The position numbers and the translations under genes were made by a program. Of a DNA stretch of 64,000 nt, positions 55,182 through 64,000 are shown one piece after another; within the stretch, counting starts at the first letter, position 1, and each line of letters begins with the position of its first letter. This stretch comes from Paulinella micropora (taxonomy: Eukaryota > Cercozoa > Imbricatea > Euglyphida), in contig BJOX01000286.1 in the NCBI GenBank assembly GCA_009731375.1, positions 444,727 to 508,726 of the forward strand. Direction: 5' to 3'. Below the pieces are notes generated by a model. The model searched no databases and was not told the origin of the DNA. It saw only the letters and a program-made list of their open reading frames with translations.

Positions 55182-56612
55182 TTATTGTTTTACGACACAT
55201 CTACTAAGGTAGATAGACGCGACTTTAACATATTTCAACCAAGCGGTGATGGCACGAATAGCAGCATTATAATCGGCCGCATAACCAATATTAACTTCAG
55301 CAGTTCGTGAATTGTTAACTGCAAGACCAGACGCTCCAATGTGTGGCGACTGATTGAGTGTTTGGATAATGGTAGCAAATCCTCCATTCGTATCAGTAGT
55401 AGCAACAGCAGTAGCAGAATAAAACTTGCGGAAGTTTTCAAGAGAAACAGATGAAGACATATAAGCATCACGAATTCCCATAGTCGCTTGGAGATTGTTA
55501 ATATACAATTCAGCACAGCCTCGTTGAACTGCAGCGAGTGTATCAGTGCTTCCACCAAGTTCCATCTTCTGCTGTGGAGCATAACAATCACCAATACGGC
55601 ATTGATATTGTCTATAAGGCATTTGAGCCGTTCCCAAGTTATCAATACTAGCATTGTCAGCGACCACATTTTGAGTTACGATATACAAGCACTGAGCACG
55701 AGCAACTGCTTTATTCACTTGAAGATTAAAATCATCCGATGTGCCTGGATTTGCCTTTTGGTTGTAATATGTTTCATAAGTGTATGGGAGCCCATCCTTG
55801 CTTCCCATCTGTTCCAAAATATTTCTCTGGACACCAGGAGCAAGTGAGAAGGTTTCCAACATTACAACTGGATTTGACACGGTGTAAGTCAAGCCAGTGC
55901 CATTAAAACCAGCAGGAACTTTACCATCAGAGGTTCCAATAATGGTGAATGCTTCCTGTGGCGGTGCAAATGTCAAGCGAAGCCTCATACCACTAATCAG
56001 AGAGGGAGGAATGAGAGTTTCCTCGTTAAACACTCCCGAAAAGTAATGAAGAGGAATACAAACCCTCAAATAATTACCAGTGCCAACACTACCAGCAGTG
56101 GGGATATTGAGTGCAAAATCAACAACTGAATTGTCGGTAATATTAGCATTAACTTCAACATTTTCTCGTTGCCCCGCCAACTGTGCCTGTCGGCAATAAT
56201 CAAATGGATAATGCCACGGGAGAATATTTCGCACCATCTTGTTCAAATCTTCAATTCATTCAAGTTCGCTACCATCCTTACTTTCCAACAAAAATCTTTC
56301 AAAAATAGCAGTTGCTGGTGTGTTCTGGAAACCAATAGCACAAACAACATTATCTTTTCCATCAGTGGCTACCAATGTATCTGCTTTAATATCAAATGTT
56401 AAATAGCAATTCTTTCCATAAACAAAATCAGTGCTTGCCTGTAATGTAAAAATCATTTCAGTTCCCGACGCACTGCTGTAAGTCGGCTGGTCGGCGAAGT
56501 TCTTCTTAAAGATACTTCCCTGTTCAGAGAGCGCCAGACTTGCTGGCAACCCATATCTGAGGTTGTTGAGGGTCATCAACTCCTCAGTGACTTTAATATC
56601 CTTTCCTTCCAT
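55182..56612 (-). pseudogene. Major capsid protein of PLV-2 with an in-frame TGA
   Basis: One continuous frame of 476 codons from ATG at 56,610-56,612, interrupted only by TGA at 56,256-56,258. Both sides fit a double jelly-roll MCP: an N-terminal strand set (TEMIFTLQASTDFVYGKNCYLTFDI), LRVCIPLHYFSGVF near the middle and a long C-terminal half with IYLSRCVVKQ at the end. It lies between the penton and smaller virion genes. The single stop could be a CGA-to-TGA change. Confidence 0.7.
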
Positions 56613-56694
56613 TTTTTTTTGTGTGCTTGTGGGGTGGTAAAATTCGCAATGCTACTATACTAAAAAAATAATAATAGAAATTAAAAATAATTAT

Positions 56695-57093
56695 TTATTC
56701 ACCTGAAACGGATTGTTTAATAATATCAACTGATTTCTGTATGTTGTCAAGTCTTGTGTCTTGTGGTGAAGTCAATTGAAACTCTCTTGCCTCAGCATTC
56801 TGAACCGCTTTCTGTAAATAAGCCAAACTGCTAACAGCAGTGTCCAAATCAACAACATCCGCATTTTCTTTGTTATCAGAAATGTCTGCTAATGTGTTTT
56901 GAATAGTGCTCTTCTCATGCGGGACAAGATCGCCAAATTCAGTTAATGGTTTATTAACTAATGGGGCACCATGAATACTCCACAATTCAAACTGGTTTAG
57001 TTGAAACCCATCACTTTTTGGTCGGTTTGGTTCATTCATCTTATTAATAAAGTCAATTGGCAAACGATTTGAAGCACTTGAGTTTTTAATCAT
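56695..57093 (-). CDS. PLV-2 hypothetical protein
   Basis: 132 residues, acidic, with a helical C-terminal half (DTAVSSLAYLQKAVQNAEA, LDNIQKSVDIIKQ). Lies upstream of the MCP gene on the same strand. Intact. Perhaps a minor virion protein; no family. Confidence 0.4.
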   Translation of the reverse strand: MIKNSSASNRLPIDFINKMNEPNRPKSDGFQLNQFELWSIHGAPLVNKPLTEFGDLVPHEKSTIQNTLADISDNKENADVVDLDTAVSSLAYLQKAVQNAEAREFQLTSPQDTRLDNIQKSVDIIKQSVSGE

Positions 57094-57117
57094 TATATAA
57101 TAATAATAATTATTTTA

Positions 57118-57711
57118 TCAATTGCCATTAATTATTTTTTTCATAATTTGTAAATTCTTGTGCGTAATTCTTTCCTCTTTCATTTTCTTTAAATCCGCTA
57201 TGGCTTGATTTACATCAATGTCATTAGTTTGAGCAACCTTTTCAGTTGGTGGAGTTTCCTTAGAAGCATCTTCTATTGCTTCTATCTTACTTGCTGGTGT
57301 TGTAGTAGTTTGTTTTGGCACAGAAACAGGAGTGGGATTAACAGATTTTGGTAAAGATTGTTCAATCTTAAGTGCTGGAGACATTTCAACAGGTTTCACA
57401 TTTGGTTCAGGAGATGAATTATTTGCTGATTCTATGTCTGGTATTTTTCTTTTTAATGCTTCATCTGGCATTTGATCTGGTCGCCCGCTGGCAATAGGTT
57501 GTTCATTGTTCTTACTTCCCGATTTGCTCACTTTTGGTTTTAATTGACACTTAATCTTGGCACTCTTAATATCCTCTTCTATCTTCTTTACTGCTAAGTA
57601 TTCGGGCGATCTCTGACGAATGGTTACGAATTTTCCTTGCGAGTTCTGTTTATACCAAATAGCAATTGCTTGTTGATAGCAAGTTTTGTATAATTTAGTT
57701 GATTCCGCCAT
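57118..57711 (-). CDS. PLV-2 hypothetical protein, Lys/Pro-rich
   Basis: 197 residues. N-terminal motif-like segment (KLYKTCYQQAIAIWYKQNSQGKFVTI cut short: KTCYQQAIAIWYKQ), then a long Pro/Ser/Thr/Lys linker and a C-terminal helix (NQAIADLKKMKEERIT). Intact. Unknown function. Confidence 0.4.
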   Translation of the reverse strand: MAESTKLYKTCYQQAIAIWYKQNSQGKFVTIRQRSPEYLAVKKIEEDIKSAKIKCQLKPKVSKSGSKNNEQPIASGRPDQMPDEALKRKIPDIESANNSSPEPNVKPVEMSPALKIEQSLPKSVNPTPVSVPKQTTTTPASKIEAIEDASKETPPTEKVAQTNDIDVNQAIADLKKMKEERITHKNLQIMKKIINGN

Positions 57712-57781
57712 ATTATATATTATTCCTGAAAAGAAACTTTTTTATTTAATTTTTACAGGTTTGTCATATCTCTATCCTTAT

Positions 57782-58653
57782 TTAATCGTAATATAGTAGA
57801 GAAATTCTTCTAAACTGGGTCGTTCTATCACTAGCAGTATTGTTAATTGCTAGAAATGAATAAGGTTCTGCCGTAGCATATTTAACCATATTGTAAAATT
57901 CTTTTTTAGTGAGAAAAGGACTTTCATATTCATCCGCCAGTCTGTCAAGTTCGCTTCTCCTTAACTCCATTAAAAATAATCATCCAATAACAATTAATTC
58001 TTATTCTTCGTGGGAGTTGCGTATAACTCTGAGTTGCTACCCAGACTGACACTTTAGCATGTGTTGAAGCGAAAAACAACTCGGTAAGCACTTCTGATTT
58101 GAGAAACGTTTTACTCTGTGCGATGTCATCCAATAACAACAATATTTTTGGTGCCTTCTTAAACACTTTAGTTTTAATCAGTTCTTTTGGTTTGGTTAAT
58201 ATTTCTCTCATTAACTCAGGCCTATCTTCTTTGATTATGTCTTCTTTTTTTAACTTGAGAGTGTCTTCCAAAATCGGGCACGGACTTAAGCAAAAGACTA
58301 CTGTTCTATCATAAAACCCTTTCAACATGTTCTTTTGGCGAGTAGATTACAAATCATAACTGATTTACCCCCGCCAGTGCTTGCACATATAACCATAGTC
58401 CCCATTGCTGGCAATATTCCTTCTTTTTGAATAGGAAGCAATTCAACCCCATCTCTTTGTGTTTTAATTGGTGCATTTCCAAGTCATTCTTAAATTTTGG
58501 CGGTTTTTTGCTATCTAACTCTGTTATTACTGGCCTGTCAATGGCAAATTCCTCGTGGGCTTTTTCTATGTTGGTTTTCTCCAGATTCTGCTTCAAAAGT
58601 GTTTTTCGTGGCAACTTGTTTGCTATTAATCCTTTATGTATAGATCTAGGCAT
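57782..58653 (-). pseudogene. Packaging ATPase of PLV-2, at least three frameshifts
   Basis: ATG at 58,651-58,653. The N-terminal frame breaks near 58,465, where a second frame carries Walker A (CASTGGGKSVMICNLL). A third frame (57,945-58,328) carries Walker B (ILLLLDDIAQ) and a sensor-like WVATQSYTQLPR. The last frame (57,782-57,970) gives the C terminus. Together about 285 codons, the normal size for A32/FtsK-type PLV ATPases. Clearly inactive as read. Overlaps the preceding gene's stop by eight bases. Confidence 0.7.
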
Positions 58654-61600
58654 TACTATGGTTTTGAAAATAGTTTGGATTATATCTATAATTATCATAT
58701 TCAGCACCAAAAGGTTGGGGTGGTGAAGCATAATTATAGAAATAAGGAGAGTAAGGACTACCAAAAGCATAATTACTTGGAGGATTGACAAGTGGTTTAA
58801 AATCTTTTCTTTCAGGACGAGTTTGAACTTGTCGCGGGATTTCAGAAGGAAAGTTTCTAGTCAGTTTTCGTTTCATTTTTGGAAACTCTCTTTTTTCGTT
58901 CATTCTGGTCTGAATGACTGCTCTATTGTATCTATTCAACATAAAGTGATTATTTGTGTTGCTGTAAAGTGTGTTATCTAGTGATTCAAAATCATTCTTG
59001 GTGTCTAGCATGCGATCGCGTCTTAGTTCGTTGCCTTTAATAAGTGGGTTTGTTTGCGAAGTGCCAATTCCACCATTTTGGTCGCTTGGCATTAGAAAAC
59101 GAATAAGTGCTAACATATCTTCTCTTTCATCAGCAGGAGATTTCCCCATAATTTTATCAACCAATTGGTCAATACTTCTCATACTATCAACCATAACTTG
59201 ATTTGGTGTTGTTGCTGGATCTGGATTATCTGAAACTTTGTATTCTTTCATCATTTCTTTAAGTTTTTCATATTGAATTTTCTCCTCCCAGAATGGGAGT
59301 CCTTGTTTTTCTCCACTTTTATAAATATATTTGTCATACTCTGTTTGTGGATTCGGTGGTGCTGGTGCTTGCGTTGTTTGCGGTGGTGCTGGTGCTTGTG
59401 TTGTTTGCGGTGGCATGGTTTGCGGTGGCATGGTTTGCGGTGCTGGTGTTAGTTGTGGTGCTGGTGTTGCTTGCGGTGGATTAGTTTTTTCAACTTGACT
59501 ATCTTTTTAACTCTAACTCTTCCAATTGCTTCATTTGGTCTTGAGTTAATTTACCCCGCATTTCTTCGTAAATTCTCTTATCCAAAATATCGTCTGCATC
59601 TGCTACGTCTGACATACTAGCACCTTGATTTAGTGCTTGTTTGATTGCCTCTTCCCATCCAACTTTTGGATCGTCATAATTGGAAAGTTTAATTTTCTTT
59701 CCAGTTTTCTCTCTCAACGATTTAACAAATCCCTTTAAGTGCCTCGTTTGGGCGCCTTTATCCTCAAGTATGAGCAATTTATTGCCCAGTCCAATAGTAT
59801 CTGCTACTACCATTTCTGTTTGATTTAGCGTGGGCTTAACCTCAACAATTATTTCCTTCTCTATACTTGGTGGAATATCTTTTGTGCTCTGTGTATTTAT
59901 TTTTTCTACAAAATTATTAATTGTAGTTTCATTTGCTGGTGCGATAAGAGAATATCCTTTCCATCGGCTGTTTCTTGCGATTTAACCATTTTATTAAAAC
60001 CATCAACGAGTTCCGCATATTGTTTATTAAATGTAGCAGGATTTACTACTTTATTTACTTTAAATGTTGCATCCTTGTCAAAACCGCCCACATTTTTCAT
60101 GATACCAATCATGGACATCAATGTTTTATCTACATCGCCTATAAATCCATTATACTTCGCATCTGGAGGAGTGGTTTTGATAGTTTTCAAAAACTTCATT
60201 GCATCCCAAAAAGATACTCCGCCACGTGCCCTCCCCTGTGCTTCCAAGGCCATTCTAGATATATCCGCTTTTGAAAACATTGAGTTGTAATTGTCAAAAA
60301 TACTCTTTGCAACTTCGGCCGTAGCCAATCCATTACTCGTTAGATAATCACTCATATTGGTAATTCTTTCAAAGTATCGTTTATCGGCAAAGTCTTGGAC
60401 GTTCTTGTCGCCTGACGCATACAATAAATCATGTTCAAAAGCAACTAAGTCCAAAGCATCTGCTGGTAGAATGTAAGGAAATTTGCCACGAGTTCTATCT
60501 TCTAATTGAAGACGGCTTTCCACTCGTGTGCCCCCACCATTATAATTACTTCCCGCAGTATGAATTCGTTCTTCTTCAACTTCCATCTGGTTGAGCAGAC
60601 CATGTTCTATATATTCCTTTAAGTGCTTTTGCAAGACCAGCAAGTGTCATAGTCTCTACGCCTGTTTTAAAAACTTGCCACGCATTTAAAGACATTACTC
60701 CAGTGGCTAATCTGCGCGCATATTCACTTAATACATAATCACCTATTCTTTGCTGTCCGCTTGCGATCAAAAGAGGATTAGGCGGAGGCAAACCCTGTGG
60801 CGCTTCATTTCTTGCTAATACTAGCAAAAGGGCATTGAAAGAATCTGCTCTTCTTCTTCCAAGTAATCCAACATTCATCGCACGTAGTTGTGGATTGTTG
60901 GCAACTAATCTCAATATCTGCCCCCACGCTAGCCTTCTCACACCATATCGCGCAACACCTGTATCAACGTTAAGTAATCTATTTAGTCTGGGACCCATAA
61001 TTATCTCTTGAATACTTCTAATAATAGCATTAACAAATCTATCTACATTTCGGGGATCATCAGTTATTCGTGGCACAAGCATCTTGTGTTCGTCGCCTAT
61101 CTGTGCTTCTATTAAAGCATCATCTGGGTGTTTTCTCTCCCACTCTTCTCGGTTTTCTTTCCATTCCTTATATTCCTGCTCCGCTTGCTTTCTATCCTCT
61201 CTTCGTATCACGCGAGTTTTGTCTGCTTTGCCTTTGTTTTCACATACGTTAAACCCTTATCGGTTAATCGTTTTAAGTCTTCTTCTTTATATTCTTGTTT
61301 TACCAATTGTGTTATATCACGCCTCATTTGCTGGATATTGTCTTCTATGTGCATTATATCATATTTATCGGTAGCCATTGCTAATTTTCGCATTTCAATC
61401 ATTTGTTCGTTCATGGAGGCAGTTCCATGTTTTCTTTCAAATTCTTTCATATCAACGCCGTCATCTTGGAGGTGCGCTTTCAGTTCATCGTAATTCATGT
61501 TTGCATAAATACTTTGCTTATTGTCCAACGCACTAATCCTATCTTTTAAATCGTCCATAGTATTGCCCCCTCTTGTTGAAGCATCCAACAATCTATCCGC

Positions 61601-61738
61601 TCTCAGCCTCTCGCGGGCTTGACTATTGATGCCTTCATTAACTTGATCAATCCAAAAATCGTCTGCTTCATCCAACAAATACTTATTTTCACGTCTAATT
61701 TCGTTATAATATGTAAAAAATGGTTTTTCGTGTGGCAT
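58646..61738 (-). pseudogene. Very long virion-type protein with PLA2-like domain, four frame breaks
   Basis: A coding path of about 1,030 codons from ATG at 61,736-61,738, crossing frames near 61,215, 60,600, 59,935 and 59,515. The order is a Lys/Glu-rich helical part (61,738-61,210), a helical part with RLAWGQILRLV (61,211-60,600), a PLA2-like segment (SNYNGGGTRVES, then LPADALDLVAFEHDLLYA and ADKRYFER), a further helical part (59,813-59,500), a Pro/Gln repeat region (TPAPQ, QAPAPPQTT) and a Tyr/Asn-rich end. HDxxY after an Asp-rich helix and a Gly-rich loop is the parvovirus-type phospholipase A2 layout, used for endosome escape. Could also be two adjacent genes. Confidence 0.55.
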
Positions 61739-61762
61739 TTTTTTTATCCGCTATTATATAAC

Positions 61763-61919
61763 ATGGATAATAAAAAAGAAAAAAGCAAAGACGAGCAACA
61801 ACTTGAAGAGTTGGAAAAACTTTGAAAGGAGATAGACCAAATCCGCATCACTCAGAACTTAGTGAATAGAAACCCCAATATTTTTAGAAAACCTGAAAAT
61901 ATCCTTTACTTACTGGTTT
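61763..61919 (+). pseudogene. Truncated gene at the PLV-2 right border
   Basis: ATG at 61,763, a Lys/Glu-rich start, TGA at 61,823-61,825, then about 31 further in-frame codons (RNPNIFRKPENIL) before the sequence changes to GC-rich DNA with a hairpin. Divergent from the long virion gene. The rest of the gene seems to have been lost at the border. Confidence 0.4.
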
Positions 61920-61920
61920 G

Positions 61921-61939
61921 CTCCGGGCTTCGCCCGGAG
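61921..61939. repeat. Perfect GC hairpin at the PLV-2 right border
   Basis: CTCCGGGC TTC GCCCGGAG. It marks the switch from AT-rich PLV DNA to GC-rich flanking DNA. Confidence 0.6.
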
Positions 61940-62103
61940 TTAACCGCCGTTAAAGTTCCGAGGAGACGTTTCGCTTTTACGGTAGTCCGGTCGGCGCGGC
62001 GTAGCCGTGCCGGCGGAGCCGGCGCGTGTTTGATCCGGCGTCTGGTTAGGCCTAGGTTGGAAAGTTGGGAAGATCGAAAGACGCGTCAGAGAAACTATCT
62101 TCA

Positions 62104-63760
62104 ATGCATGCTATTGAAAAGAAAATCAAAGTTGGTAGCATTGTTTCAACTCTTGCAGCATATCACGTTCAAGACGATGATTTATTTCACAGATTTGGAC
62201 AAAATTCTGAAACCGTACGAATCACCGGGGTCGTGATGAGTTTCACTGATAAACAGGCTACTATTCGCCTCAACACAGAGGGAAATCAATGGTCTGTGCA
62301 AGTCCCCCGTGGTTTGATTCGTATGGAAGATGAATCCAAGAAGTGGAAGTATTTGAATGCATCAGGGGAAGTGATTTGGGACTCGAATACCGACCAGGTT
62401 GTCGAGCTGAAATTTACTAAGATTCCCTTGAATGCTAATGTCTCACGTGATGATTTTATTAAGTCAATCAGAGACGTGAATGGCATTCTGGGGAATAGCA
62501 ACGGTAGCAACGAGGCTAAGGCCAAGAAGCAGAAAGCCAAAGCAATTGCGACTCACCTCGAGAACTTATACAACGCTACAAATCTGCGAAAGTTGTATAA
62601 CGAATACTTTACTGAGGTAAGAGAAGTCAAAGGGAATTCCAGTAAGGGGGTTGTCGCTTCAGCAATGGCATCTCAGATCGTAGACAAGGGAGTTGAGTGG
62701 CCCTTCATTGTCCAAGCCGAGCTTGTTGAGAAACAAGAGCAGAAAGAAAATGACGACGATGAATTAGAGCCGGAGGCCGGTCAGCCTCGAGGCAAGAAGC
62801 AGAAAAAAGGCACGAAGCAAGAGATCGAGCTTCAGAATGCATCGATGATGCTCTGCGGAAACAAGAGGAGCTAAAGGCGAAGCTTGCCAATGCTCTTCAA
62901 GTTGGGAACAAAGGCAGAACTGTCCGCTTCGATGCTTCTGTGCTCTCAGAGTTGCAAGAGACCAACGAGGAGCTGGAACGCAAAATCAAGGAGGCAGCCA
63001 ACGAAACAGGTATTGACTCCTCCTCCTTGCTCGCAGCACTTGGCTTTTCGACATCTGTTTCCGGAGATGAGAAGGCTAGATTGACTCAAGAGTTTCAGAG
63101 TCTGCCGGGTTCCGAAGATGTAGATTTTGACGTACTCAAAAAGATAAAGTTGGGAAAAGAGTACATCAATCTCAAAGAGCTTCTGCCATCAAAAAAGAAA
63201 ACTCTCATTGGCGAAACTCATGAGTCGGAGCCCAAATCTGTTACTGTTGAGAAGTTCTTAGACTTAGTTCGTAGGCTCGTCGTCCTGTACTCCAGACATC
63301 ATCCTCAGCACGCTGAGGACATGTGGGAGCATTACCGTTACCTCGAGCTTATCGTAAGAAAGAACACGTTGCAGTCGACAATGAGATGGGACAAGGCAGT
63401 ACGCGGTAGGAGTTCGTTAGGGCAATGGCATAAGGGCACCCTTCCCTTTGTGTTAGCTACAGCCTTCCTCGAGCCTCTCCCCCCCCTTCTCATTCTTCCA
63501 ACCAGTCCATTGGCCAAGGCGTCCTCAAGCAACAACAACGCAGTGCGAACAATACCCGTGGTGGTGGAAAAGCTAGACAGCAGAACCAGAGGTCGAAGAG
63601 GGTGTGCTTCAACTGGGCAGACGGCCGCGACTGTAGCTATAAGGAGGATTGCCGCTTCCTCCACCAATGCCCGGTCTGCCCTGACAACAAAGATCACAAA
63701 CGAGTGGACTGCCCGGACAGTGGCAACGAGAAGTGGGGAAAGCGTAAGGCAAACAAGTGA
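62104..63760 (+). pseudogene. Gag-like protein with CCCH and knuckle fingers, two frameshifts
   Basis: Frame 1 (62,104 to about 62,830) encodes a helix-rich Gag-like part with a Lys-rich end. Frame 2 (about 62,830 to 63,480) continues with a coiled coil (LQETNEELERKIKEA). A run of nine C near 63,480 leads to the last frame, which ends at 63,760 with CFNWADGRDCSYKEDCRFLH followed by CPVC...HKRVDC. A CCCH finger followed by a CxxC...H...C knuckle is typical of ORF1 of DIRS/YR-like and related retroelements. A reverse transcriptase would be expected beyond the window. Unlike the Gag at 19,564 in sequence but similar in design. Confidence 0.55.
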
Positions 63761-64000
63761 TGGGGCCCTGGGAGTGAAAGCTCCGCAGTGGAGCAAGTAG
63801 CTCTCAGGGTCGGCTTACATCAGCCGGAGGTCTCCTCAGGTGAGACTTCCTTTTCCACTGCTCTCCCTTTCTGACTCAACTTGCAGGACGTGGGATCCAG
63901 GTGAGCGCAAGCACGCGACCAAGGTCAAAGTTGCTAAAGGAGGCAATCTTTCTTTCAGCAAGCTTCCCACTAACTTCGACTCCTTATCTTCTCATACTGT
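63761..64000. other. Downstream part of the retroelement, no ORF resolved
   Basis: An open stretch continues to the window edge without recognisable domain. Confidence 0.3.

Noticed and set aside
62104-63760. PLV-2 gene
   Set aside because: GC content, CCCH finger and Gag-like layout differ from PLV-2; the border lies near 61,920.

Overview
This is a nuclear scaffold from a eukaryote, probably a single-celled alga or other protist. It carries two unrelated integrated Polinton-like viruses (PLVs) at its two ends, with host genes, retroelements and a very large load of microsatellites between them. I cannot name the species. The evidence is intron-containing genes with GT-AG junctions, retrotransposons with CCCH-type Gag proteins, a LINE with a restriction-like endonuclease, and assembly gaps.

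PLV-1 (1 to about 16,590; left end outside the window) looks largely intact. It has an SF1 helicase tail, a class-3 lipase, an ExoX-C-like protein, a GIY-YIG nuclease, a conserved PLV structural protein, major capsid protein (MCP), penton or minor capsid protein, adenain/Ulp1-type protease, a small basic protein, an A32/FtsK-type packaging ATPase, a membrane protein, a long repeat-rich fibre ending in an S74-type chaperone domain, a beta-class DNA methyltransferase and a retrovirus-type (rve) integrase. Four of its virion-gene starts carry a hairpin directly upstream of the ATG, and a second family of covarying palindromes is scattered between and inside its genes.

The middle (about 16.6-49.4 kb) holds host and repeat DNA. 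On the minus strand, seven exons (23,746-27,085) join in frame into a gene that ends in the zinc domain of YVH1/DUSP12 and includes a serine tract of about 200 residues. On the plus strand, exons at 41,323-45,690 join into a class-I SAM methyltransferase. Both genes have extra partial copies of their own exon ends inside or beside microsatellite-filled introns. Other items are an 858-residue Gag-like ORF between inverted repeats, a decayed RT plus CCHC plus endonuclease LINE, several short interspersed repeat families always bordered by GATA/TATC arrays, and hundreds of tandem repeat units.

PLV-2 (about 49.7-61.9 kb) is decayed, with many frameshifts and in-frame TGAs. It has MCP, penton, packaging ATPase, a homologue of the PLV-1 structural protein, a very long virion-type protein with a PLA2-like HDxxY motif, and a tyrosine recombinase resembling a protelomerase in place of the rve integrase. 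Just outside its left end is a perfect 107-bp inverted repeat that stops at an assembly gap. A frameshifted CCCH-finger Gag (62,104-63,760) follows its right end.

The PLV-2 recombinase with the giant palindrome, and the PLV-1 start-codon hairpins, are the strongest candidates for undescribed biology.
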